Shown: positions 1 through 13,002, counted from the first letter of the stretch. The stretch: DNA of 64,000 nucleotides from Mesaphorura yosii (GCA_009869945.1 WIXG01000205.1:62001-126000); one strand, 5' to 3'. Numbers and translations are program-made. The notes: generated by a model not told the origin, from the letters alone.

Positions 1-3000
1 CTAATTAGGATCAGGACAGAGCCCAGTCTTCAGTTTACTCGTTCGTCGCCATCGACCAGAGCTCGAGCAAAAATAAAAATTGGGCACGGGAAGCTGCGGT
101 TTGTCGTGCGGTGGTTTTTGCCATTGCCACTTGCAAATTGGGCGAGGAGTAGTTAACGACTGCGTGGAATCAAGCATCAAGTTTAGTTCATGTGCGCAAA
201 GTTATCAAGACATCATGTAAATTGCGTGTCGCATATTCGTCAATAAATCTGGAGTTTCATCGTCTTCGTTAAGCCGAGCTACGCGAGGAAGGCTCTTAAC
301 AAGTTTCTCAACGCAGACGCATAATCATAATGATGACATGATCGCTGCAGGAAATGAGTTAAGTTTAAGGATATTTCTCCATCAGTCCGCACGGCCCGCA
401 GGAGCGGTGATGATAACTATTATTATCACTACTTACGCAGCCAAATTCTACAGCAGCTCTATTCAAAGACCAAGCAAGACCAGTAATGCAAGGCAAGCAA
501 GACACACGACACGACGGAGGAAGTTTTCAAGATGGTCCGACTGGCACCAAATTGCTGAAGTTTGTCGTACTTTGGCTTTGGCTTTGGCGTTTGGCAATGC
601 AAAGGCACTGGCATTGCCTCGTGTATTATGAATGCACGATCTTCGTTGGCTGAACTGGAGAAAGTGCAAGCCGAGTCTTCCAAGAGCGAAATATGAAGAC
701 GAATCTAAGCCAAGCCCAAGGGTGCTGTGAGTGCGTAACTGCAGAGGGAAATTTATATTGCACGATGAAGGAGAGAGAAAGAGAAAAGAGGACAGGTCTC
801 GAATAACTAATTCAAAGATTTATAAATGCTTTGGCCTGCCAGGCTGCTCGTGCTTGTGCTTTCGCTGGCCCACGCTATTTTAACGAGTTGTTTCAGTGCA
901 TCGCAGGGTGAAATCTTACAATTGAGGTGGTACACATTTTATTCATCAAAAAATTACGACATTATGCTGCCTGCTTGCTGCTGAGACTGGAGACTCTCAG
1001 TGTAGAGAAATGAGTTCATATATATTAATGGAATCGCAGGGAGAGAGCGGGCGAGCCAAAGAACGAGTTTCTTAAGAGTCTTTAATAATATCATATTCCC
1101 AATTCTTCTTCCCGACTCGACTTTTATTAGTTTTTGGTTATTAAATGCAAAGAATGGAGAGAAAGAAAGTTAGCCTGGCCTGCCTGAGCTTGGCTTGGCT
1201 GGGCTTCTTTTTGAACATCTGTCAGATTCTTCCCGGACCAAGACTTTCTTTGGCAGTCGCCGATTGTGCACTTGTTTACTCTTTCCCTGTCTGCTTCGTC
1301 TTTGCTCACGACGTTCTTCGATGGACGGGTCGAAGGCCGCCGACGGCAAAGGTCAGCCAAGTTTGTTGCCATTTTAATCGTCAAAGTCGAAGTCGCAGTC
1401 GCAGTCGCGTGTTTGCAGTGTGCAGTTTGTTGTTTGCTGTTTGTCTCGAAAGTAAAGTGAAAGGTGAGTAGCACGATTAAATTGATTTTGGAAGTGCGTT
1501 CAGCACGAAGGAAACAGCGGCTCGGCGAGGCTGAGGAAGGCGAGGAGGCTCCAATGTCAATAAAAAACAAGATTTAATTTTAAACCAACAAAACTTTGAA
1601 GAAGCAAGGCGATGCTTTCCTTGGTTAATCCAGCCAATATCGTTAACAGCCAATTCCGCATTTGTGCTCGTCGTCGTCGCCGCCTTGCAGCGAAATGTAA
1701 AGTCAAGTTATGAAGTGGCGACGGACGAAAGACGAACGAGAAACACAACGACGACTCCCAAGAAGAGTTTCAAGAGCTGTGCACAATTTACACAATTGAT
1801 TCTCTCGAGATGGGAGAATTCATCTTCCGCCACGGGCACCGCACAATGCAGAGGCCAATGCCAATGCAAGCGGGCACGGGCACGCGGCACGCTGAAAGGT
1901 TGGAGAGCGAGAGATGGACGGACGGACGGACGGGAAACGAGAGTCTTCGGAAATGGAGAAGGAAAGCAACAACGAATCGTCCAGCTGGCAAGATGAAAGC
2001 GTCAGAAAGCTGTGGCTGTGGCCGGGAAGAAAAAGCTTCCCACTTTCTCTGTCACGGCTAATTTAAAACTATTGTTACTTTCTCAGAAACCAACACACTC
2101 ATTTCTACATTTGCCGCGCTCACGCGGCCTGGCGTGGTATGCTTGACGTGTGCGTCCGCTCTTAATAGCCCGTGTACACTTTGCTTCACTTCTTATTCTC
2201 TTCTCTATAGCTTTCTTTGAGCTTACTTTCGTAACGCGTCCATTAAGAAAGATGTGGTTTACAGCATTGGACGAATAAATAAGAAGAGTACGTGCAATTA
2301 AGGTGCGAGATTTCTTGTGATGGCCTGTGATTAAAGCACGAAGGAGAGAAGGAGACCAAGACAGATGAGAGAAAGTAGGATTTCTTTGTGCATCGGTCGT
2401 CGGGTGCTTTATGAAATACGCAGTAAATAGCACGTCTCTTAATGACATCGACATCTTTACGAAGATGCAATGCAAAAGAAGGAATCAGATTTGTTTAACA
2501 CGGCGGTGGCGGTGGATGCATGGAGCAGCCAGGCAATAATTGCACGAGTCGTGTGCGCCTGCTATATTTGTGCTCAATTTGTCAAAATAAATTGAGGTGC
2601 TCTCTTGAGGATGTCTTCCACCACGATGCGCCGCGCCGAGCCGAGCTGCAGCGAAGGAAAAACTAAGAAGCGATAGACGCACGGTCGGTCGGTCCTAATT
2701 TTCAAAAGTCAACATTCCATATCGAATTGCATCATCTTCCATTCCACAGCAGCGAAGAGCAAAGGCAGAGATAGAGGACGAGGCACGAGAGTGAAGAATT
2801 GGTTGCTGGAAGATAAAGAAAACGTGTGATTGATAACAAGTTAACAACGAAAACGAACACTCTTTGCCACTCGCACACGTGTACTCGTATAAAATTGATC
2901 TATCATTTGATTCTATCGTTCGTTCGAAGGTGCGTCCCGCGCCTTCGCCTACGCTTAATAAACCACTTACTCATTTCTCTGCTGCTGGCTACGAGCGTGG

Positions 3001-6000
3001 ACCAAATGAACTGTCTACAATTCAATAAAGTACCTGTGCTCGCCTTCTTGAGTTCTTTTACGAACGAACCGCTGTTGTTCATGTTCATTGTGCCTTCTAT
3101 TTCCTGGAATTGGCACAGTCAGACAGAGTTGGAGTCAATTCAGTCGAAGTGGTGTTCGGTGGGCCGCCGCTGTGATGATATTTTATTTGTTTCTTATGCA
3201 CAGGGTGAGATAACCTTTCCTTCTGCCCACTTTCTCTTTTGTCACGTACAAAGTGAGCATCATCGCATGGGCACGGTGAAAGTCCTCGCTCGCATTTCTC
3301 CACTGCGCTGCCAAGTGTGTATATCTTTACAATCGATTTGAGAGGGAAACAGGCAGTGAGGCAAGAAGAATGCTGCCTCTGCTGCCGGCTTCGTTCGCCG
3401 AGGCTGTGAGTCACGAATCTTCCACTTGAAAGGTGGCAACGTTCTCAGGCCGACCAAAGTATGATGTATGAAGACAGTCCTTTCTTGCCGTGGCTATAAA
3501 TAGATAACAAACCAGACCAGAACAGCATAGCACGTTGCCAGGAGTCAGAATGTCATGCCGCCGTGGTCAAAGTCTTCGTCCAACTGCTTGTTTAAAGTTT
3601 GAAGTTCAGCGCGTCGCTTTGAGTGCAAGTTGGGCATTTCTCTGTTCTGTTATCGTCCCTTGTCCAATTAATCTTGCTCAACACTCAACACTCGTAAAGG
3701 CAGAAAGAAAAGGCAGGTAAACGGAATATTCGGAACGGAAGCACGAAAGAGAAACATTTTCACCACGTTCACGTTCAAATGCTGCTGCTATTGCTAGCTA
3801 CATCCGAATTTCCAGCGTCGCGCTGTAGAATGCCTAAATCGAGATGATTCCATGTTCACGTGCACGTGAACGAAGGCGTAATGATGGCAATCAGTTTGGA
3901 GTTTGAGAAAATGACTCGGATCCATTACGCGGCCGAAGATGGAGTTGATGGAAGAAGCCATGAGCCATTAAGGATCGAGATTGTCAAGTTTAACGCGCGC
4001 GCTCTGCTCCCAATGGCGGTAGACACAAATTCACATTTCGCGCTTTGCCACGCCATACCAAGAATTGAGGTCATGCAATCTAATAGAATCATCGACTGGC
4101 TGAATGGCGATGGCGAGCGAATGGCCGCCATGACCAGAAGCAGAAGAAGGCACCGGCTGGAAGACCAGGCGAACTTTGTGAGTGGATGTTGTACATTTAT
4201 GGCAGTGCGTTGGCAATGTTTTTCTGTTCTACTGCCTAGCAAAGCGTAGCAAAGGAATGTCTTGAATAAAAAGCGGCTGCCTTAAACTGCAGATGCGGGC
4301 GCAGGCTTCAATGGAACGAGAAGAGCCGCGCACGAAGCATCGCGTGGACTTTCTCCTCACTACTCATTCATCCATTCTTCGTCTGTCCGTTTGTCCGTCT
4401 TTCTCTACGGCTTTCTCCTCTCCGTACTCCGCGTCTGAACTGCTGCTGGAATGGCAATGGCTCCTTGATTAGTATTCTGGAAGAATACATTCAAGTTTCT
4501 TTCGCGGACATAAAAACTTCTGAACAACATCACGGCGGCACGGCGGCTCGGCACGGAGCCTGAATTTGGAAAGAGAATTTAAGAGAAGGAGCATAAAAGG
4601 GTTAGCTTTGAGTTGTGTACACGAACCAATTTATAAATTTCACCCTCACCTGCGCGCATTCGTTCTCTGTTCTGCTACGGAACGATTACGAGCCAAATTA
4701 TAAACATGTGCTTGATTACTGGTTTTGGCATTGGTGTAAAGTGCAAGGCGTCCGTCTTGGATTGATTTGATATTTAGCACAAGAATTGCGATGCGAATCG
4801 AGTCGTTTTAAGGCAATAAATAAGGAACCGTCGCGTTATTGAATGCCAGCCTGGCTTGCTTCGATTGGCCTGTAAAAATTCAAAATTCAAGTCGAGCTTC
4901 GCGAAATATTTTTATTGCATTTTCCTATCGGTGCTCCTTTCAAGTCAAGTCAAGCCATTTCACTCGAAGCCTGGAAGCACTGGCACTTGAAGTTAATGGA
5001 AGCGGACCACAGAAAATGGCGAAAACGGAAACTGCGAGCAAAGTACACTCTTTTCGGACAACCACGAAGGCGAATTGAGAATCGGCGAATGGGGGAATGG
5101 TGAAGATTTCAATCATGAATTTATGTAACAATCCTCTATAATATCCTACTTATTTCGGCAGCATTCACTTTAGCATCATCGCGAGCCACGCGACGCCGAC
5201 GCCACAGTGGCAGTAGCAGTCGCTCTGTGGCTCGGAAATGGAGGAAAAATTTCGTTTACAATAATAATAAAAATATAAATACTGCAATAGTCTCGATATT
5301 AAGGCCTGCCTTACCTTCTTGTAATAATAAAATGGTTATGATGGTTGGAAGGAACCCAGCTTTTTGAATCCAATAACAATAAGCCTGAATATGGCATTTC
5401 ATTACATTAAATTCGATCATTTGCCAGAGTGCGGTTCTTCCAGCGGCCAACTGTGCCAAGCCCGAAATGCAAAAATCAAAATACTGAATAAAACAGCGAC
5501 AGTGCGTTTTGTGCGTTCCGTCTCAGAATTCGAATTCCAGCTCGAGATTTTATATTTGTTTTCATTTTGATTTGAATCCATAAAATTCCAGTACGCTGCT
5601 CTGCTCTGCTCTGCTGGCACTCTGCTCCTGACTGTGCAGTTCATTCCAATGGCATGGCGGTCCACACGCATTCAGGAATCTGGAAATCTGGAGGCGCTCA
5701 TAAAAGTGCGCACCTGAGAGACCTGCTCAGAATGAAATCAAATCCACTGGAAAATAAAATATCAAAACCCTGCGACGCGACTGCTGCGTATGAAAGATTT
5801 GCTCGTATTTAATGCATGCGACGGCATGAAACGCAATTCTCGTTTACGACTTCCGCATTCACATTTGTATTTCTCTCCGATTATTGCTTATGCTTGTCGA
5901 AAGGCGCGCCATATTAAAATTTTAATCATCAAGTTCGTGCCATGCCAGTAAAACACGCGTAATATTTCAATTGCAACCTTAATTGAATTAACACTAGCCG

Positions 6001-6942
6001 ATGCCTGATTGATTGAAGCCCATTTTGGCTCTTGGCTCTCGCAACTCTTCATTTGCACTTACAATTTTCTTGAGATCTGCCGTAGCCGCCGATCTCGGAA
6101 GGGGAGCACAAGTTTCGGAAGTCATCAAAAGTACAAGAGGAGGCTGAGGTGAAAAATTGTTGTAATAAAAATCCAATTGAGAGGCAGAGATGAGGGAAAT
6201 GAAATGGAGCCAGTACAAAGAAATGGGAGCGATTCAGGGCAAGACGCAAGAGGCGGAATGACGATTATTATTGTGAGCAGGTTATGACTGAGTGCTTTCT
6301 TCAAGAATGGAGAAAATGGGCTGGAAGAAAACGAACGTTTGAGGGAGAAAGGTTATTATTGAGGGACCAGAGAAAGAAATATTTTTGATAAACGTCCAGG
6401 TTGGGTCACACACATTTGGAAAAGTCGCCTGCTTTCTTGTCTGATACTCCAGGACAGCTTCCATCCTTCAGAGACGAGTCTCCAATCTATAAACTTAAAT
6501 TACATAATACCTTACTTACCTTACATTACTTAATTATTTTTCGCTCGTAAACTCGCGTAGCATTTTAAGATACAATAAAATTTATTGTGCCAAAAATTAT
6601 AAGTGTAAGTTAACATAAAATTAATTAGGACAAGAAATCATGGTGTCATTAAGTTAGCATAATATCAATTACTTCAGACTAAATCACAACTCAATGTCAC
6701 TACACAAATAAAAAAAGAAGTGCGGCTGCGCCTGTGTGCAATGTTGAAGGACATAAATTCTAAAATTCTAAATGGGCAGATTTGTAGCACCACTCGTCAT
6801 TATCCAAATTGTTTCTTACGATACCTTATAGAATATACGTTTTCTGACAACATTTGTGAAGAAAATAAGTAATTCTGCTAAAATGTGCTGCTGTTGACTT
6901 CAAAATATGACCTGTCTTTCTCTGCTTTTTCTCCAAGTCACT
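1..6942. other. Non-coding stretch, no supportable gene
   Basis: No open frame here shows family similarity or joins to others through consistent splice sites. Visible items are minor: a GGAC tetranucleotide run near 1916-1934, a CTCTG pentamer run near 5597-5615, AGTCGC hexamers near 1387-1407, and a good donor-like site (AAG followed by GTGAGT) at 1463-1469 that could end an unassigned 5' UTR exon. A TATAAATAG at 3495-3503 has no good initiator at the right distance. The far right of the stretch contains the ACBD5 3' UTR. Confidence 0.5.
6574..6586. terminator. Palindromic poly(A) signal
   Basis: AATAAA, one A, then TTTATT form a palindrome, so a poly(A) hexamer is readable on both strands. 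On the minus strand it lies about 360 nt past the stop codon of the ACBD5-like gene and is its best candidate 3' end signal. No plus-strand gene is visible that would use the other hexamer. Confidence 0.45.
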
Positions 6943-8397
6943 CTAGTTTGTCAGGTGAAGCAAATTAGTGCGCCTTCTCCTTCTTGAAATCCACCAGGAT
7001 ATCAGCTTGATGATGAAATAGGCGAGAAACGGCCAGGAAATAATTAGCGTCAAGCTGCCTCGGGAAAGCTCGCCAAACAACCTTCTTCTCCGTGGCGCCT
7101 GCAACCCGCCATTTGACAACTGGCCATTCGTTGCGTAAGCTGCTTCAAGAATTCTCAGTCTTGCTAAAATGTGATCCACGTCCCGATTCAATCGCTCGAC
7201 CGTCGTCTGCAGTACGATTTCTGAACTCTGGTGTCGGTTGGATAGCAAGGTACGATCCGGACTGAACGAATCCTGCTGCCCGTGTAGTGGCCGCATTGCC
7301 GCGAACCTTTCTTCAAAGTCAGGGTCGCTGTCGCCACTGTAGTATCGGTCTGAGTCTGTTCCCGAGTGCAGATTTTCATTCGACGCTGGTCGAATTGTGT
7401 TCTCGCTTTGATCTGCGACGATTTTAGTCTCGTCATCAACTTCCAACACTTCATCTGACGTTTCTCCTCCGTTTTCCAAATATTCGCGCAGTGGCATGTC
7501 TTTACTGCAATGCGGGATACTCCTTCGATGAATTGGCGCGGATGGTGGAATGAATTGAGACGACAGGGATTCCTTCTTGTTGGAGCAAACATGATTTAGT
7601 ATGAACCCATTCCCAATTGGACCATTCTCCAGCATTTCTTTGCCGTTGGAAATGTGAGTGGGAGAGCTCTGTGTGGACGACTCAGTTGAGATGGTGGTTG
7701 GCGAGGAGGAGGCGGAGGACGTCACGCGCTCTATCGATTCTTTGATGTGGCCCATTTCTTCTCCATGTAGGTTCACAAACTCATAAAATGGCCCGACTGC
7801 TTCCAAGAAGTTTTGCACATCACCATTGAATGACATCGTCTCAACGATCTACAAAGATTGAGCAGGCTTTAAAGGAATACTGCGAATTGTGATACAAATT
7901 CCGTAATCACAAATCGACTCACATTTTTCAGTTCGTCAATGTACTGGTTCATCGCATCTTCACTCTGCATATCCCCAAGTTTGGACCAAGCATCCCACTG
8001 AAAACAAGCATTAACACATTAAGTACTGATGTGCTGAATTTGTGCTCATGCGACAGGTCTTACCTTCGCTCGTCCAATGATATCATAGAAGGCAGGTCTG
8101 GGAATGCTGCAGGGTCCTGCAATAATTCGAAGGAATCGTCAATTAGCCCGTAGCAGCCGAACACCAAAGGAGTGCGACAAACCTAGTAACTTAATTTACC
8201 TTCGGTAGACTGCTTGTATAAGCTATAGAACCTCAGCTTCATGTTGTTGGCTGGCTGATAGGGCCCTAAGATTATAAGTTGTAAAGTTAATTGTTTGGAC
8301 ATTTCCGATGCTTAGTCAATAATGAATTCGACTTACCATCTTTAGGTAGACTCTGTATCACTTTCACAGCGGCTTCGAATTTTGCTTGCAGAGCCAT
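6943..8397 (-). CDS. ACBD5: ACBD5-like tail-anchored acyl-CoA-binding protein
   Basis: Five coding exons (minus): 8397-8337, 8265-8200, 8116-8064, 7997-7923, 7848-6943; 386 residues. Residues 1 to about 90 form an acyl-CoA-binding domain with the YSLYKQ helix, the AKWDAW motif and a later YIDELK. The linker IVETMSFNGDVQNFLEAV after the domain is typical of the ACBD4/5 family. The middle is acidic and Ser-rich, followed by a predicted coiled coil (about 300-325), a hydrophobic segment (about 351-371) and a basic tail RRRRR. The family binds long-chain acyl-CoA and is anchored by its C-terminus in peroxisome membranes, where it helps tether peroxisomes to the ER and supports very-long-chain fatty acid oxidation. 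I chose the start that gives MALQAKFEAAV because it matches the usual domain start; an in-frame ATG at 8493 would add 32 residues. No obvious FFAT motif was recognised by eye. Confidence 0.88.
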
Positions 8398-11015
8398 TGC
8401 GAGCGATGCGGCGAGTTTTCGTAGCCTCCAATAATTGACTTTTGTAAGATTTGTTGTTAGGATAAGTTCAACAAATAGGTAGCTTATCAGCATCTAGGCG
8501 TCGATCCCATTGAGTTCAATTTAAAACTCATCGTGATTTTCGTGATTGTTGTATCTAAAGAAGAATAGAACCAAAAGAAGATTGGAACTTTAATGGTGTG
8601 TTTTGCACTTGAAGACGAAGAAGAAACTTAGTGACGAAGACCCAGAAATTTGTAGCAATATTTAGAGTCATATCTATATCTGACATATTATCTCTTGTCT
8701 GAGGATTTCGTAATCACATAGCCTCTCTCGTACACAAATCATAGTAGTTAAAAGTTCAGAAGTAAATACAAATAGGTCATTGAAGGGCATACAGTATAAC
8801 AAGCACTAAACGGAGTGTATCTCAGATAACTTGGAGAGTAAGCCGATTAAGAAATACAGTGCAGTCCTCCTATTACTAACTACTCAGAATTAATCACCTC
8901 TTTTACAAGTATCAAATGGTCAGCGTATCGAGACACTGAACGCATAATGTTAAACGCAAAAGCCTAAAGCCTACTTACCACAGTCATATTCATTGTGCAA
9001 AATGATTGGCTTTTACTTGATCTTTGACCAGGGCGACAAAGAAACTAAACGGGTTGCAGATCAGTCCAACTGAGCGAAAACAAAATTAAAACCGGGTCCT
9101 TACCTGACACTAACCTCTGCGTTCTTCTGTCAGTACATGAACTATTCTTGATATCAGTGAATTCAGCGCTTAATTAGCTGATTTGACTGGAGTTGATGCA
9201 CGTTCTTCAATTAAATGCAAAATTTCCAATAATAGTCCGACTAGCTCTGCAAAGTTAAGTTACTCATTCAGCTTCAACTTAGGAATTGGCATTGGTGTTA
9301 TTTTTCTTTACGATCATTACGTGATTATGAGTTTTATTACCTTGTGAAGGAAATGAGAGAGATTACATCGTACTGATGAGAATCGGAAAGCCGGAAGGCG
9401 TTCTCACGAGAAGCAAGATGCGAACTTCTCCCACGGCCACAGGCAAAATATTTTTTGCAAATATGAATTGCTGTCAATATTAATGTGAAATTAAGGCAAA
9501 AAGCAGCATTTTTCTTGCTTCTCTTGTGTGCCCACTCTTCTGATTCTGACTCAACTCTGCAAGAATTAACTCATAAAGACTAGAACTGGCCCTAAAATAA
9601 ACTCCGAACTTGCCCGTCTTCCTCCATTAAAGCACAACTTCACAATCGCATCACAATAAACACGAATTGCATGTACGCTTGAATCTTGACACGGGGCGCT
9701 GCTGATCCGTGCAGTGCAAGGTAACGTAGAAAGTAATCAATAAAATACGCAGCGGAAGCCAGCGAGTCTCACTCGTCTTGTCAGTGGACAAAATGCTGCT
9801 TGTTTTGATTCGAATTTTGAGCCTGGGCTCGTGTAATGATGACAGTGTCCGAATCCGAATCGCCAGCAACTTTGCTGTGCGTGCTGGAAGGGTTGGACGC
9901 CCATCCGTCGCCTGCATTCTGCACATTTCGCTAACTTCATGCAAAATTGATGAGTTGATTCCAGGGAAGAGTTTCGCCACCTCACATTTTGGCATTTTAC
10001 TACTGCTCGGCTCGGGTTAGGCACTGAACAATATTTTTAATTGTAGCTAATGCTTGAATGCTTGACCAAAAGATCATTCAGCGCCAGGGCACAGCGGACA
10101 ACGTGCCGCGAGTCCAATAAATCGGAGTTCAGCAAAGTGGTCAATGGCCAGGAAGAAAACGAACGAACGAACCGTAGCTTCTATCAAAATACATGTCAAC
10201 TTTATTGAATAATTTAATAATGCTGCGCTACAAGTTGCAACTACTCAATCTAATTACGGGTCAAATATTTCTTATGCTGCAGTCCATGGTTTGGGACCCA
10301 CTTCCAAAAACCTCAGACTATGAAATACATAACAAATTCGCCAACATGATATATAGTTTAGCACACAAAGTACGAAATGGCTTTGGCGAGTTTTGCTAGG
10401 TTTTTGCTGAAACTTTTACTTTAAACTTTAACCTTCTGCAAAATTAATTATCAGTCAATATTCCTTAATTTACAATACATTCAATCTTAATTGAGCATGG
10501 GAAAGGACTTGCCGAGTATGTTTGCATTGCATATTTGATCAGCATTGGCTTCTGGACTTGGGCTATTTGGACGGGTAAAGAGTCTAGGTGAGTGGCCAGT
10601 TGCACAACAGAAATGAGTTAAATTCTTTCGACTAACGATTAAGCATGTTGCAGTTGCATTGCTAAAAGTACAAGAGCACTAGGACATTATAGTATCAACT
10701 TATGATTACAATTCAGTTTCGAAGTTGATTAGCTATAGCTAATCAACTTCGAAACTGAATTCTCTTGAGTACACTTGACCCGCCTGTATCGAGCCATTGT
10801 AAGGCAGTAGGCAGTGTTCAATTAATCACTCAATTACGATTGCGTTAAGTAAAGCTGAGAATTTCATTGGCAGATCGTCGTCGTCGTGTGACGATTGATG
10901 ATCATTTCTTGGCGTCTTCTTGACTTCATTTGTATGGGACTTGAGAACCAAAGTAAAGTTGCAGTTGCTCTGCTCTTGTGATGCAGTTTAAGTTTAATTA
11001 TTGAGTGGAGTCGCG
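8398..11015. other. Intergenic region between two acyl-CoA-binding genes
   Basis: This is upstream of the ACBD5-like gene and downstream of the small acyl-CoA-binding gene, both on the minus strand. No supportable gene is seen. It contains the 52-bp perfect palindrome at 10710-10761. An ATTAAA-type signal on the minus strand lies at 10993-10998, about 20 nt after the stop of the small gene. Confidence 0.5.
10710..10761. repeat. Perfect 52-bp palindrome, no spacer
   Basis: Bases 10710-10735 and 10736-10761 are exact reverse complements (26 nt each), with the axis between A10735 and T10736. The pairing stops abruptly on both sides. Each arm also contains the smaller palindrome TTCGAA. It could form a cruciform in DNA or a long hairpin in RNA. 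It lies about 260 bp downstream of the small acyl-CoA-binding gene. No target-site duplication or flanking transposon is recognised. Confidence 0.95.
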
Positions 11016-11404
11016 CTAGTGTTGAGCTGCCTGAGCTCTCTGGTAAGCTGCCCTGGCTTTTCTGTATTCGTCGACATAAATTGTCATTGCCTCTTCTTTG
11101 CTCATTTCCCTCAACTGCATCCACGCGTTCCATTTCGCCTTCGCTCTGAAGTTCCACCAACTTGGCCTCGGAACGTTGCATGGACCCACGGTGGATTGTT
11201 TGTGGAGTGCGTGGAATCTTAACTTCTCAGCATTCGACTGTTTGTAGGGACCTTCCAGAAATGGACAGAATACACGTACATTCAACGGTGGCGATGGCAC
11301 TCAGCTTAACTTTGAATAGCTGGTTAAAGTAACTCACCTTCTTTTGGCAAATTCTGAATGTATTCAACCGCCCGGTTGAAGTCCTCCTCCGTTGATGCCA
11401 TCAT
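11016..11404 (-). CDS. Small single-domain acyl-CoA-binding protein
   Basis: Two exons (minus): 11404-11338 and 11251-11016, joined by an 86-nt GT-AG intron (phase 1); about 98-99 residues depending on which of two adjacent ATGs is used. The whole protein is one acyl-CoA-binding domain. It carries the LPKEGPY start typical of ACBD4/5 domains, KQSTVGP, the motif AKAKWNAW and a later YVDEYRKA, then an Ala-rich tail. Such proteins carry medium and long-chain acyl-CoA esters in the cytosol. It lies on the same strand as the ACBD5-like gene, and the intron after LPK(E/D)G has the same position and phase, so the two probably share a duplication origin. Two aromatic residues of the usual YSxYK pocket are His here (FHALHK), so ligand affinity may differ. 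Confidence 0.85.
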
Positions 11405-12372
11405 CGGGGTCCGCCAAATATCACACGATTGACCCACTCACATGTTTGAGTTTGATTGTTGGCTACATGTTCACACACTTTAACAAATTGATAACCTTTT
11501 CTTCATTGGCTGCGAACTGTCCAATTCGGAATAGGAATTTAAGAGCTTCATATTATCTGTTCAATATCGGACGGGTTTGAATTTTCGTTACCACGCACGT
11601 AAAAGTGCGTTTCATACAAAAGAGTAAAAGAGAAAGGTATGCTCTTCCTCTTGAAATACGATCATTGAACAGTCGTGAGTCGTGACTCGTGAATCATGAT
11701 CACCAAGAACCATACCAAAAAGACTAGGATGAGAAGGTGAGATAAGCTTAGTTCGGATGATGATGCGATCTTACTTGCTACAGCACCAGAAAAACAACAG
11801 TTTTTTAAGTGGTTGCAAATCCAAGTCTTAAAGAATGCTACCACGTCCCTCATTACGAAGGCAAAAGTACTTTAAATTCATAACAGCTCCTCGAATGCAA
11901 CGTTCTCGAAATATTGATGACATCAAGCCAAGCGATACGCCTGCAGCAAATTAAGCAGACGAGGCATTAGCAGAATGACATGCAGTTGGCGAGTGAGTTA
12001 TTAGCGCGTCGTTAATAATTAAGCTTTCAAATTTAGGGAAACAATGAGCGCTAGTTGTGTAAGAGAATCAGAATTGGCGAAACGCGAAACCGCCGGCCAA
12101 AATCTAACATGGATTGGCGCGATGCTGAATGTACTATTTTCGACCTTTGTAATGGAGGAGGCTGCCGGCGTCTGGAGCTAGAATGTAGCCATGGTGACTC
12201 CAGTTGTCCAGCTCGAGCTCGAAGCGTTGTTGGGTCGATAGTTGATGCATGCAAGGCTCCAAACAATAGGATCTCGGTTCTCGAACCGAATTTAACTAGC
12301 GTAGTTGCATTTACCAAGAATTCTTCTGATTACGGAAGCAGTCCTGCAAGACGGTTTGTTTCGACAGGCATA
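11405..12372. other. Shared upstream region of divergent genes
   Basis: This lies between the start of the small acyl-CoA-binding gene (minus) and the roadblock-like gene (plus) and should hold both promoters. From 12055 the frame of the roadblock gene stays open without a stop for 106 codons before its chosen ATG. I treat this as 5' UTR because it resembles no family and the roadblock domain starts well after the later ATG. Confidence 0.4.
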
Positions 12373-13002
12373 ATGGCCACGACCACGGTTCAAGGCACCA
12401 GCGCAAATACAACGGGAACTCCGCAACCAGCGCAGCTGCAGAAGGTTAGAATCGGTCGGAGTCGAATTAAATGATCGTTGAACGAAACAGTTCAATTATT
12501 CCAGGCTGGGATGACAATGAAAGAGTACGAGGAATGCATTGGCCGCCTCGCCCGTAAGCCAGGCGTCAAAGGAGTCGCGGTGACAAGCGGCGATGGTTCG
12601 AATGAATCATGAATTCCCTCTCGTGTTAATGCAATGCCTACTGGAATACATTACATTGCAGGAAAACTGCTTTACCACAACAATGGAGTTGGAGCAGAAA
12701 TTTTGGCGACATATATCGAGATCATCAAGAGCATTGAGTATCTTTGCACCGTGGCCGTCCGCGAAAATGATCCGTCCAGTCGCTGGCAGTACATTCGGTT
12801 CGATACTGACGAATACGAAATGATTGTCACCGTCGGTGAGTGCAAAAAGTGGACTTTATATCTCTTGCTGTTCCCATTTCTCTCGTCCTCACGCGCAGAT
12901 CCAACACACTGGATATTCCTGCTTGCTGAACCACAAGAATTACACAGCAAAGCCGTGGAGAAGGAAGAAGAAGCGCTGAAAAAGTTGGGAGCATCTCTGT
13001 AA
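12373..13002 (+). CDS. Divergent roadblock/LC7 dynein light chain
   Basis: Four exons: 12373-12444, 12505-12595, 12662-12835, 12899-13002; 146 residues. Splicing removes introns of 60, 66 and 63 nt, including one that hides an apparent in-frame stop near 12610. The roadblock/LC7 fold is read from about residue 27 to 125: an EYEECIGRLARKPGVKGV helix, GVAVTSGDG strand, a central helix, and a final WQYIRFDTDEYEMIVTV then HWIFLLAEP. This parallels VEETLKRL, VQGIIVVNTEG and FLRIRSKKNEIMV in canonical roadblock. The family dimerises on the dynein intermediate chain in cytoplasmic and axonemal dynein. It is divergent from canonical robl, has an extra N-terminus of about 25 residues and a charged C-terminal tail, so it is probably one of the lineage-specific paralogues. 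An ATG at 12511 could be an alternative start. Confidence 0.75.

Noticed and set aside
2826..3341. 171-codon plus-strand frame
   Set aside because: No ATG start, unlike any family, random composition; no splice signals that extend it.
3495..3503. TATAAATAG as a promoter
   Set aside because: No initiator at 28-34 nt and no convincing gene downstream; the 61-codon frame that follows looks random.
12596..12661. In-frame stop in the roadblock-like gene
   Set aside because: It lies in a 66-nt intron (GTTCGA ... TTGCAG). Splicing gives a gap-free match to the roadblock domain.
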